DNA of 64,000 bases from NCBI RefSeq assembly GCF_000003815.2, contig NC_049982.1:27199737-27263736 (forward strand), given 5' to 3'. Under the pieces are notes generated by a model, which saw nothing but the letters and a program-made list of their open reading frames with translations, was not told where the DNA came from and did no database searches. Positions within the stretch are counted from its first letter, which is position 1, and every line of letters begins with the position of its first letter. Shown here piece after piece: positions 23,501 through 34,500 of this stretch. The translations under genes were made by a program, and so were the position numbers. Source of the stretch: Branchiostoma floridae (taxonomy: Eukaryota > Chordata > Leptocardii > Amphioxiformes > Branchiostomatidae).

Positions 23501-26500
23501 TCTTTTTTATTGTATCAACAAGGCTTATCATTATGCTAAACGTAGAATTTTTTCTAACTGTTGATTTGTTCAAATTATGTGTATTTCCCTAACATTGTCA
23601 CCGAACAGTGTGGAAAGCCTTTGTGCCCGTCATTCCGTGAAGGCACGGGGCCACTTACATTTTCGGGCCCTAAGACCGTCAAGCCGGAGCAAAATTACCC
23701 CCAGGGTACCTTATGGGTCACCTGCGGTGTACTATATAAAGCGGGCCTGATCAATAGAGGAAGGGTCCGACAAAGGGCCTCGCTACTCACTAATATTTTC
23801 TAATATATGTCCCCAATTCAAATAACTTAAAAATTTCTGTTCAGAGCACGGAGGTTAAAAAACGATTTTCAACCCCCTTTCGTGTGACCAAAGAGCTATT
23901 ATCAAGAAAAAAACTCTTAGGTGTGAGAAAGAATGAAGCATAACATTATTGTATCGACTTCACTGTCGAGTGTATTTGCATACCTGACACCTACATACTA
24001 AATATCCTTTGTTTGAACGAACAGTGGACCTCTGGCGTCGCCAGCCCAAGCCGGGAAGTACTAGCCTCCGTCGCAGACTACGCGGGATTGGATTTTATCT
24101 TACGGGGCCGTGCAAATAAAATACTAAGGATAGGATGACTACTTGACCGGTAGAGCGAGTCTACGACAAGAAATGGCCCTTCTGCACTATATTACTACCA
24201 GAACTGTACCACCGACAAATAACCGACGTCGTAATAGTGCGAAGTTTTCCACCCTGTGTCTTATGTGTCTTTTTTGTATTCTACAAATACACTTTTATGG
24301 CTCAACAAAGCAAAACAAAACGAGGCAAATCATACACATGGACATAATAGGGACTTTATGTTCATAGCGATTATACATTACTTTCACAATGCCGTTGTTG
24401 TCCAACAGAATTAAAGTGTGATCCAGTGAATTTCCTACCATCTTTCTGGTACTTTTGTGATGTCTTTTAGTGAATCTGCACGTCCATTTGTTAGTATTTT
24501 TGACCTAGAAGTCCGTGATGTTGTAAATTCTTTTGTCTGAATTTTCGCTTGGCTTGGCTTCGAGTGCCGCCATTTTGACCCCCAGTATCTAATGTTCATA
24601 GCGATTATACATTACTTTCACAATGCCGTTGTTGTCCAACAGTATTAAAGTATGAACCAGTGAATTTCCTATCATCTGTCTGGTACTTTTGTGATGTCTT
24701 CCAGTGAATCTGCACGTCCAATTATTACTATTTTTGACCTAGAAGTCCGTGATGTTGTAAATTCTTTTGTCTGAATTTTCGCTTGGCTTGGCTTCGAGTG
24801 CCGCCATTTTGAACCCCAGTATCTAATGTTCATAGCGATTATACATTACTTTCACAATGCCGTTGTTGTCCAACAGTATTAAAGTGTGAACCAGTGAATT
24901 TCCTATCATCTTTCTGGTACTTTTGTGATGTCTTTTACTGAATCTGCACGTCCATTTATTAGTATTTTTGACCTAGAAGTCCGTGATGTTGCAAATTCTT
25001 TTGTCTGGCTTTGAGTGCCACCAGCCAATTTGAACCTCACTAGTTTTTATAGCGTTATATAGTGACTTACAAAAACAAATTCGACTGGATGTGCTGCTTT
25101 GTGGCTATAGAATGATGTTCATATTTTTTCAATGAAGAGTATTTGCGATTGATTGCTGTGTGCTGTTGGGACGGTGTTCGTGATGAAAATATATCGTAAA
25201 ATGCTTTGTGTTTGCAGGTGAAAGAGCAAAAACGAATGATCTGTTAACGGTTATTGTAACCTTATCAGATTGTTAACTGCGTCATAAGGGTAGGGGTGTA
25301 CCTTTCAACTGAAATATCTACATGTAATATATATATATATATATGATATATATATGCACTTAGACAAAAACGGGATGAACTTGACGCTACTCTGTTGTTT
25401 TAGGTTAGTACATTAGTTTGTACCACTACAGTATGTATGTTAACTCGTATACTGTTGCCAGAAAGTGTATTGTTTTAATGTTTGTGTCTGCTGCAATGTC
25501 ATAGTCGTAAAGTTTTAAAATTTGGGTACTCTTGAAGTCGTCAAGCGACCCATGATCACGTGCATAACAGTGGCCAATCATGCAATGTCCATCATTATTA
25601 ACCAATCACAGAATACAGAATGTAGTTTAAAACTTAGTACATTTTCGAGACTACTCGTGATCACGTGCATACCAGTGGCCAATCATGCAATGGCTACCGT
25701 GCTTAACCAATCACAGCTAGCGTACACTCGTTTGGTGCTCGGTTTGAATTGGATTGCAGTCATAACGACATTTGACTCGAGCAGTGAACCACCTTGTGTT
25801 TTCGTTTCCTTCCAATATGTCATCTAACTTCTCTACTCGCGGTTTTTACCGGGACGAAAACGAGGGCCGGGCACGACAGACCACGCCTCAGCACAATCGG
25901 ACCGCTGCGTTTTTAACACCGCCTAGGACGGAGATCGGCAACAGGGAGCTCCTCTCTTGCATCCAGAACTTGGTCCGAAGTACCGCGACTCCCACACCCC
26001 GCGGAGGGCAGAGGGCGCCTTCAGTACCCTCTCTGCCCCGAAGAAGTACCCCCAGGATCGGGCCCGGTATCCTCTTGCAGAATACAGCAACCTCCCGCCC
26101 ACCAACACAAACAGGATCCCAGGACGCTGCTTGGACTTCTATGACAACGCTAGTTTAGATGGATTCAATGCAGCTCAGCGCGTTGAAGACCAGGATTACA
26201 TGTGTAACCCTGAGGACAGCTTTACCGTATTGTAGAGTTCATGTAAATCTAACTCCAGCATGAATAGCTGGAGGGTTTGTCTTTAGTTATCATCAGAATG
26301 TTCTGCTGGCAACTGTAAGGATTGGTTCTAAATGATTGTAAAATACGCCATGATGTCCATAGCTGTAGGAAATTGTATAAACTGATTGTAAAAACTTGTT
26401 TTTAATATCAATAGTTGTAACGTTATGCTTATTTTTAGAATGAATGTAAGTTGAGTTTGTTTTCAATAACTGTAAAAATTCGTTTCCAATGATTTTAGAA

Positions 26501-27611
26501 CAAGTATTGTTGTGCCTAGTTGTTGGAAATAGTATTGAATAATGTTAAAGCGGTGTTTTTAATAGTTATCATAGTATTTGTTTGGAAGAAATAGTTGTAG
26601 TTACCTGTAAATATTTTTGTGTTGTTTTGATTGATTTGTTGATTCGCTTTCACTACCTGCAAGAGATTGGTTTCGTCGGAAATCATGTTATGATAATTGC
26701 CGACTGTTTCGTTGTTTCTTTTGTTTATCTTGCAATTGAATAAAGTGTCCAAAGTATACTGGCATCGATAATCTTTTACTGGCACAATTCCTTTGCATAT
26801 ATATCAATATATATGTGTGTGTGTGTGTGTGTGTGTATAAAGGTGTAGGTGTGGTGAGGGTGTAATCGGTAGGTGGAGGGGGCTAGAGGGGAGGGTTGAA
26901 TCGGTAGGGGGAGGGGGGCCGGCAAGGGGGGGGGGGGGGTTCGTAGGTAGGACGCTGGTTTCCATGACGACGGAGTGCGTGCCCGGGTGCATATGCCTCC
27001 CAGGCACGAGGCACGTGCGATAATAAGGTGATAATTAGGTGTTAATTGTCCGGTAAATTATGCATGGAGCTACCGTGCGGCACGGCAAAAGTGTGGGGTG
27101 TCCGGGTATATAGAGAAGTATAGCGGCTAAATGAGCGGGAACGTTCGGGCCCTATACACGTCCCGGGCACGAAGTGGTTCGTTTCCGTGCATCCTCGGGT
27201 GTGCCAGTTGCCCGGACAGGCAGTCTGTCCGGTATGATACGTACCGTGAATGCCCGACCATTTCGAGTTTCTGGGTGCATGCCCAGGAGTTTCCACCACG
27301 TAAACTCGGCTTTTCAAGCAGTGTCATCAAGGTAAAAGTCCTGGTAAAGAGGTGAAAGATTCTAACTACACTTGCCTTATGCAAGTTTTGGACTGAATGC
27401 CCCTCCCCCCATTGTCTCATACATGATAACAATTACGGCTACCATTTAACCGGCTTTACAAACGTCTATTCCATTACAATATTTACCAGCAGACTTTAAA
27501 CCTCTAATAAAACAATCACCGACCTTTAGCGACACTCTGCAAGGCGCTATCTTGCTGTCCTTGTACAAATTCCAAGACGTTTTCCTGCACGTTCCCACTG
27601 AGCGCTGCCAT
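14501..27611 (-). CDS. MMS19: MMS19, cytosolic iron-sulfur assembly HEAT-repeat protein
   Basis: MMS19 is the large HEAT-repeat adaptor of the CIA targeting complex. It delivers Fe-S clusters to nuclear DNA-repair and replication enzymes such as XPD. Coding exons on the minus strand are 27524-27611, 22979-23027, 21602-21705, 21240-21325, 20519-20663, 19754-19879, 19240-19301, 18583-18669, 17869-17943, 17116-17283 and 14501-16591. All have GT/AG borders and consistent phases, and together give about 1026 aa, close to the 1030 aa of the human protein as I remember it. Family blocks seen include LGADF...WGFIQAMDGEKDPRNL (exon 6), CYFPIDFTP (exon 7), DPHGVTREDL (exon 8), SAKLDSLHTL (exon 9), CEPELKLMWPSAKLLQAAA and the terminal KKRMVRKEAVAARGEWFLLG (exon 11). 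The last exon alone holds two thirds of the protein. For exon 6 the upstream AG at 19880 is the acceptor that keeps phase. Confidence 0.97.
18734..18826. repeat. Short TACTGTAAAT-family MITE relic in MMS19 intron
   Basis: Begins TACTGTAAATCTGG and ends AATTACAGTA, with a TTTCGCAGTG-like internal motif as in the fuller copy at 33569-33777. It is much shortened. Confidence 0.5.
22252..22730. mobile_element. 479-bp TIR element with TA target duplication
   Basis: Ends are CAGTCAAACCTGCC and the inverted GGCAGGTTTGACTG, each flanked by TA. The TA duplication and CAG termini fit the Tc1/mariner-pogo group. The interior is rich in GGTCG/CGACC phrases repeated near both ends (AAGCGGTCGA..., GTGGTCGCTGAGA). 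There is no transposase. It lies in intron 2 of MMS19. Confidence 0.85.
24357..25050. repeat. Three tandem copies of a 234-bp unit
   Basis: The phrase TTCATAGCGATTATACATTA recurs at 24361, 24595 and 24829, so the period is 234 bp. Each unit carries CCGTTGTTGTCCAACAG and CTTGGCTTCGAGTGCCGCCA. The third unit is truncated and diverges after about 25000. The array lies in intron 1 of MMS19, with no coding content seen. Confidence 0.9.
25554..25725 (+). promoter_or_regulatory. Duplicated CACGTG/CCAAT module, probable promoter
   Basis: Two direct copies, about 105 bp apart, each contain GATCACGTGCATA, then CAGTGGCCAATCATGCAATG, then TTAACCAATCACAG. That gives two E-box/CACGTG sites and four CCAAT boxes within 170 bp, all in one orientation. 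It ends about 100 bp before an ATG at 25817. Clusters of CCAAT boxes (NF-Y sites) mark animal promoters. The assignment to a + strand nested transcript is inferred. Confidence 0.6.
25817..26158 (+). CDS. Candidate intronless gene nested in MMS19 intron 1 (unknown)
   Basis: An ORF of about 113 aa starts at ATG 25817, about 90 bp after the CCAAT/CACGTG module, on the strand opposite MMS19. It is Arg/Pro/Thr-rich, with a start of MSSNFSTRGFYRDENEG, and no domain is recognised. A second frame (25957-26235) overlaps it and ends MCNPEDSFTVL; it looks equally protein-like, and a frameshift between them could join the two. AATAAA follows at 26739. It could be a young gene, a retrocopy with a lesion, or an expressed transposon fragment. 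Confidence 0.4.
   Translation: MSSNFSTRGFYRDENEGRARQTTPQHNRTAAFLTPPRTEIGNRELLSCIQNLVRSTATPTPRGGQRAPSVPSLPRRSTPRIGPGILLQNTATSRPPTQTGSQDAAWTSMTTLV
26739..26744 (+). terminator. AATAAA signal of the nested + strand unit
   Basis: AATAAA lies in GAATAAAGTGTCC after about 500 bp of AT-rich, U-rich sequence downstream of the nested ORFs. It would define a transcript of roughly 1 kb starting after the CCAAT module. Confidence 0.4.
26812..26960. repeat. (TG)n followed by a G-rich tract
   Basis: (TATA)/(TG)n at 26800-26836 leads into G-runs (GGGGGAGGGGGGCC, and a run of about 14 G near 26926-26940). It may form G-quadruplex or be assembly-sensitive. It lies in MMS19 intron 1. Confidence 0.8.
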
Positions 27612-27958
27612 CTTGGATGACCGGAGACAGTATCACAGCGCTCTCTAGCGGAATCTTTATGAACTGCAGTCTCATCACTTTTCTACCACCGCATGCAACC
27701 AAAATCAGAATGATTTCGATAAACGACGGGTCGAGATTTAACAAGATGACAATATATTTATCAAAGAAATAATATAAAAGTCTGAAGTTATGAATGATAC
27801 GTCTTTAGGTCTCATATGAGTTGAAGCTACCTTTTTTTCTTAGTTTTATGTATTGATGCGCTCAAATGGTACACCCGGAAGTGAGTCGTGGCTCGTGGCA
27901 GGTCAAAACTTCCTCCAGTTTTTATATTGATTCACAATTTGGTCCTTTTCAGTCGTCT
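27612..27958. promoter_or_regulatory. Shared intergenic promoter, MMS19 (-) and MFSD13A (+)
   Basis: The MMS19 start codon at 27611 and the MFSD13A first exon (ending 28014) diverge, leaving only about 350-400 bp for both promoters. No TATA box stands out. The arrangement resembles a bidirectional housekeeping promoter; transcription starts are unknown. Confidence 0.6.
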
Positions 27959-28010
27959 TCATGTGTGGGTGTTTCGTACTGTGAGAGGGACGGGTTCCCG
28001 TGTGTCCAAC

Positions 28011-28014
28011 ATGA
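28011..28014 (+). other. MFSD13A: End of MFSD13A 5' UTR exon with upstream ATG
   Basis: ATGA followed by the donor GTAAGT. Spliced to 28591 it encodes a six-codon upstream ORF (M-T-M-M-T-L, stop at 28605-28607) that ends before the main ATG at 28635. Such an upstream ORF would be expected to dampen translation; this is inferred. Confidence 0.55.
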
Positions 28015-28590
28015 GTAAGTAATGTTTCTCTAGTCATGTAGAAGTTGAACAAACGGCCATTCTTTGCCCTTGACTCTTGAGAGAGTTTATTTTGTCATAC
28101 AATAATGATATCATCTCACCGTATGTTTCATCAAAATGGTAACTGACCATATGTTCACTCATTATGAGGTATAGTTTGTGAGTTGCAGTCCTCTTTTTGA
28201 TGAAGCAGAAGTTAAGATGAAAATTATCTGCTTGTGAAATAATTCTACCATTAAATATTAAACGTTATCAACTTGCAAGCATGAATAAAAATGCTGTTCT
28301 ACAATTTCCTGTTTAAACCAATTAAGGCACATAGCACATAGTGCTGGGAGTAAATTGAGATATCTTCAAATTTCCAAGCAGATATTTGATCAGCGACATC
28401 TTTTTTGTCCCCAACGAAATAACTTTTTAACGAAAGAGAGTCTGTAATTTGTCAACAACACTTTATTTACTTTACGTATACATATTTTATTACCTGGATG
28501 TCTAACCCTCATTGACATACATGTATGCTATCCTACATTCATTTTAAATGGTCTAATACATGTGATGTATTATATTGCTTCCATTTCAAG

Positions 28591-31500
28591 CCATGATGAC
28601 GTTATGAAGCCTACATCTGTGACAAGTTGGGACCATGAGTAACATGGGTCCCCTCCTGTCTGTACCACTCTGCTATGGAGCCCTGGTGCTGTTCACTGCC
28701 ATCCTACACAACGTGTTCCTCATCTACTATGTGGATGTGTTTGTGTCAGTCTACAAGATCGACAAGATGTCCTTCTGGATCGGGGAGGTAAGAATCAACA
28801 TACTGGTCATCCTAAACACCTAAAACAAAATCAAAATCCAGAGCGCCACACAAGATTGCCCCAAGTACTAGTACACTATTAGAGCGGTTTGAGGTTGTTT
28901 AAAGTCATTGGAGGTGTTCAGGCAGACCTTTAAGATACTGTAAACCCATTTATTTTGGAGGTATCTCATTTTGCGATAGGACCAGAGATTAGTTTTCCAT
29001 GTTGCTTCAAATTCACAGTTGAAACAATTAATTGACAGGGCAAAACATGTATTTGCGTCTTTTGCGATTTTGAATGGTATTGTGGTGGAGAGGCAGTTTT
29101 CAAAAGCCACAAAAATAAAACGGTTAACCACCAAAGATATTTTAAGATTTACAGTAACAGCTGTTCCCAGCTGGTAAGTACTGTACATGTAATTTAGTGT
29201 TTGTTTGTTTGTGTCCACTCAGGCAAAGGTTTGGCTCTGGTTTGTTTTGGACATTCCCTTGGTGTACTGTTGTAGTAAGCTTACTACAACAGTACACCCA
29301 TGGTTCTGCGACTGTTCCCTCGTTTATATATAACAACAGGTCTGTGTAAAGGGCCTCAGTAAGCTGATGCCTTAATGGTCTAAGGTCAGACAGCTGAACT
29401 TGAGATAGTTCCAATGCATTAAGAGAGGTTGAAATGGTGTGCCCTCCCCTTTCAGAAAAGGGCATACAGACTTTCTTTCAGAATACAATAAAGCCATACT
29501 GATTCCATTATATGGATGACATCATCTGGGCATCCCGAACGATGTGAGTGTGGGAAGAAAAAAATTGTTTCATTTTGATGAAATTTAAGGGCTTTGGAAG
29601 GTTGAGCAAATGTCTGAACTCACAGAACAATGAATTCTTTGTCTCCTTTGACTTTGGAAAACTTCAATCATTAGTTATTTTCCAATATTTACAGCATATG
29701 TTTGCTCATTTTGAAGCTTATTTGTACAATAGATTAATGGTATGGCTGCATATTCAACATTCTCTTGTTTTGGAAACGTGCAGGCGGACATCATCCATAT
29801 ATCCAAGTCAGTTTTGCCTAATGGCAAAGGTACAGGAGCTGATTTGTTTAGATCTTCTCTGATCCATTGAATGTATTTCTCCATGCCTTTTCAGACCATT
29901 TTCCTGATCTGGAACTCCCTGAATGACCCATTGTTTGGCTGGATGAGTGACAAAGGCTTTCTGCAGGCAGATAGGTGAGCAAGGCAAATAGAGACCCTTT
30001 TAGTTATCTAACCACATACATGTATATCCTGTTGTAATTTGGGTCCATCTCTATCCTAAAACAGCTCAATGTGTGGCATGATGTAAGGCCATACAAGATG
30101 CAAATTTTGAAATGACCAGACAAGACATGTAATTTTTTGGCGATGCCTCTGGGGCTAGCCTAAAAGTATATAATAAATTTGTTTGACCTTTTATACATAT
30201 TTTTTGTCTTACAGCTCATCCGACCATGGCTCTTCACCCCAGATTGTCCTGAGGCGTTTCCGCGCCCTCTTCATAAACGGACCGCTCTTCGCTCTCTCGT
30301 TCCTCACGTTCTGGGTGGCGTGGGCCGTCCCGGCCGTCCAGTTCGTCGTGTGCCTCTGCCTGTACGACACATTCCTGACCATGGTCGACCTTCACCACAA
30401 TGCCTTACTGGCCGACCTGGCCGTCTCGGACAAGGAGCGCACCAGACTCAACTCCTACTGTTCGATATTCAGTGCCTTTGGTTCGCTCTCGGTCTTTCTC
30501 TCCTATGCAATATGGGACAAGGAGAACCTGGGAAACTTCCGCGTCTTCTGTGCAATATTAGTGTGTATTTCTATCAGCGGATTTTTTCTATGTACAGTTT
30601 GGATGAAGGGACAGTTCATACACAGGCACCAGCAGAAAGAGCCGGACCCATTGCAAAGGTGGGTTCCCCTCTATTAGAATAGTTCTGATATGTGAGATTT
30701 ACAGAAATTAAAAGTTTTTGAAAAAGTATTATAATAGAATTATAGTACTACATGTATGTGAATGAAGCTATCCAGGATTGGTTAGTTGACTTTTCCCCAT
30801 CCAAGGTACAAAACCCTCTCAACTTTCCCAAATCAAAACTCACATAAGCATGAAACCATTCTGATTAATAGTCATATTGATTGATATTAATCTAAAATGC
30901 AATTTCAACATTAACTTTGATAATACACAGGAGATTATTTAAAACAATCTGAAGATCTTTTGCAACAATCTGCATGGAGATTTGAAAAATAATCTCCAGA
31001 TTTTAAGAAAAAATTCGCCAGATCTTAAGAAAAATTCCTCGGATTTTAAAAAAATCTCCAGATTGTAAAAAAATCTCCAGATTTTTTAAAGAACTCCAAC
31101 TGTGCGAGACGGCCAACCAATTTTCCAATGGGTGGCCACATTGATTTTTTAATGATAGCTATTGAGAAATCTTCACGTTAACGTAGTGAGTTTGTACTTC
31201 CAGCATCCTTGTGTCCAGTTCCTCGGGCAGTCCTGGTGTCCAGCTGAGTGTGAGAGGCTACTTCAGACAGCTCATGGCTCACAGGAACTTCCTGTGGTTC
31301 ACGGCCATGAACCTGGTGCAGGTTTTCCACTGCCACTTCAATAGCAACTTCTTCCCGCTGTTCCTGGAGAATCTGCTAGAGGGCATCCCACCTTCAGTGT
31401 GCTCAGTGCTGCTGGGTAAGTCACGTGTTCATTATGTGTTAAAATTCTAACTGGAAACTGTGACTCCACTGCCCACCCCAGGAAAGGCTAGCGCTTGCAG

Positions 31501-34500
31501 GGTTTTTCCTCGGGTAATTTGGGAAACAGGAAACACAACATACTTTTTTTCCTAGTAGGCCTTAAGACCCCCATTGGAACAATGAAAGTTACTGAAGTTG
31601 CTCAAAATACTTTTTTTCAGCCAGGTTGCTCAGGTGGCAACATTAGTCAAAAGCAAGGCTGAACCATCTACATTTAAGATTACCTCACTTCCCACAAGAT
31701 ATTCAAGTCAGCTACTATCCATTATCTTTTCTTCCTGTTACATGTAACTACTAACTTATGTTTTATGTTATCAAGATAAAGCTTAAATGCCAAAAATGAA
31801 GTTTTGGCCTAAGCTACCTGGCTTTAAAATTGTTATTAATGCGCCAAGCAAAATGTGGTTGCATTTGCAAGCGTGCAAGTGGTTATTTCGCGCACTTGTT
31901 TCTTGTACACTTTTAGCAAGTCAGCCTTGGGATACTACAACACACAATACTACCCAAAACTTTTCCTGTTTCAGGTATTTCATTTATTTTCCCCCACATC
32001 AACAACCTGTACTTCCTGACGCTGTGTCGGAGGTACGGTACGTACGCCGTGATCCGCGGGCTGTTCCTGGTCAAGCTGGTCCTGAGTACGGCCATGATGA
32101 TGGTGGGACCGGACTACACATGGGCACTCTGCTTCTTTATAGCCAGGTCAGCTAGTTCACCTTTATCTGTGGGGTAACCTATATTCATTGTTATAAAAAT
32201 ACTGCACCTGGGCACTCTGCTTCTTCAAGCCAGGTAAGTAAGCTCATCTTACTCTAATGCTAGTTCACTTTTATCCGAGGGGTTACCTAACATGCACTGG
32301 CATAATACCGGCACGTTTACGACGATTTCTCTAGCCATACTGATTTGACAAATTGTCAACGCATCATTTTCTCCAGTTACATGTTGCTGTTATAGCTTAT
32401 CCTTGCCACTTCTTCTGTGTATTTTTTTGTCTCTCTTGTCCTGCTAAAAGCGTAATATTGCAATTGTAACACGCCGCGTAATTACACGGCAAACGGGCGC
32501 GTGGTTGGGAGGGGGGAAAATACCGGCCGGAAGAAACACGGCACAATTAACCTCCGCTATGTACCTTTATACATCCTCTGATGTTCCTTCCTTTTCTGTT
32601 AGTAAATGCATAAAACATAAACCTACTTGAGCATACAAAAAGTCATGGGAAAACGGACGTATACTGTCAAGAATTTTCACTTAACTTTTGTCTGTCACAA
32701 CCGCTATGACGTAACACTTTACTGCTAGCGTCGATATAAAATGGCAGGAAAATGTCGGCGTATTCTCAATTTTGCCCATTCAGTCGTAGATCCGGGCGAT
32801 AATGCAACAGTTCTTCACATTTTTACACGAGTTGTAGGTCACCAACAGAAATTCAAGATTGCTGTTGAATCATGTTCGTCTTGTGCCGTGAGCATGCGTA
32901 ATTATGATCTACAAATCTGGCAATGAATGTGACAGTGTGTTCGTCCCATGACAAGCTGCCTGTCCCGAAAAACATACTGAAAACTTTTGGCCTTGTTGTC
33001 TTTGAATGCATTGTTATCGATGCTTTGTAAATGATGTATTGGGCACCTAGATGTCTGAAGTGTGCACAGCTCAGAAATAACTATTGTTGCATGTGTAGAT
33101 CTCTTTAAATTCCATTATTTTTGATCGGCCGGTATAAGTCTTACTGCCGGTATTATGCCAATGCATGTTATATCCATTGTTAAAAAAAAAGGTATTTTGG
33201 GGTATCAAGTTGACGGTTTCAAACTGCAATAATTTGAACATTTTTTATTTGTTGAAAATGTTGCACCGTCAGTCATCTGATACCCCAAAATACTCTGGTT
33301 TTATTTTAAAACAATGGATATTGGTTACTGCATTGGATAAAGGTGAACTAGTATTAAATTCTTTCACTTTTGCAATGACTTACTTTTGAGGTAGGAGGAA
33401 AAAAGGACCTTTCTGCAGTGTTTGAAGTCTGCAGGTGAAACAATTCAACAATTCATATATACTATATATATCTACTTTCTGTACATTACAATTTATCTCA
33501 ATCCTGCATGATGGGCATTAACTCTAGATCTGTGTATGGAGTCTATGTTATCGGTGTCTGTTTACTAGTACTGTAAATGTATTAAAGTTCGCGGGGATTT
33601 GATTTCATTGGAGCGGGAAAAAGGACTTTTTGCGGTGGTTTTTATTTCGCAGTAACACCATAGACAGTCTAATACCATTATAGAAAAATGTTCGCGGTGG
33701 TTTTAAGTTCGCGGTGAAGTGGTCACCACGAAAACTGCAAACATTAATCCACCGTGAACATTTCTGCATTTACAGTATGTTCTTGTGTGTCCATAGTTAT
33801 TTGAATACACTATCAGTAGATATGCACAAAAGCAGTGACGTAGGAAGAGAAAGGCAAAGGTCAGACATGTTGGGCAGGAAGTGCAGTTCAGAGTTGGTAG
33901 AACAAGTCATTAATCACTAGTCATTGATTGAATACTTATAGTAAGTAAGGCGTGTAGGTTTGGGCCCCTAGTGTGTGTTTCTTTTCACATTGACACTGTA
34001 GTGTCTAATATTTTCTATTTTGCTGTCCTATACAGTAACAGAGTGTTCACTGAAGGCACATGCCGACTACTGAACCTGGTAGTGAGTGATCTTGTGGACG
34101 AGGACTACGTACTGAACAACAGGAAACAGCCCATCTCTGCGCTGGTGTTCGGCATGGCGGCCTTCCTGTCCAAACCTGGTCAGACGTTAGCACCTCTCAT
34201 GGGCACATGGATACTCTCCGTGCAAACAGGTTTGTTCCTAACAGTGTTTTTACCTCCGTTAAAATGGAGATATTGTTTTTGGTTGGCTCATTCAAATTAT
34301 GAAAAAACCACAAAGCACTATGCAACATTTGAAATTCCTTTTAAAAAACAGATACATTTTATGTAAACCTGCCAACGACTGCATTATGGGAGAGGGCAGT
34401 CATAAGTATTTTGAAGTTGACAAGTCCTATTATAATAATTCTATTTTTTCCAGGCCATGATATTTTCCAGACAGGGAACAAGTTTGGTTCCATCCATGCC

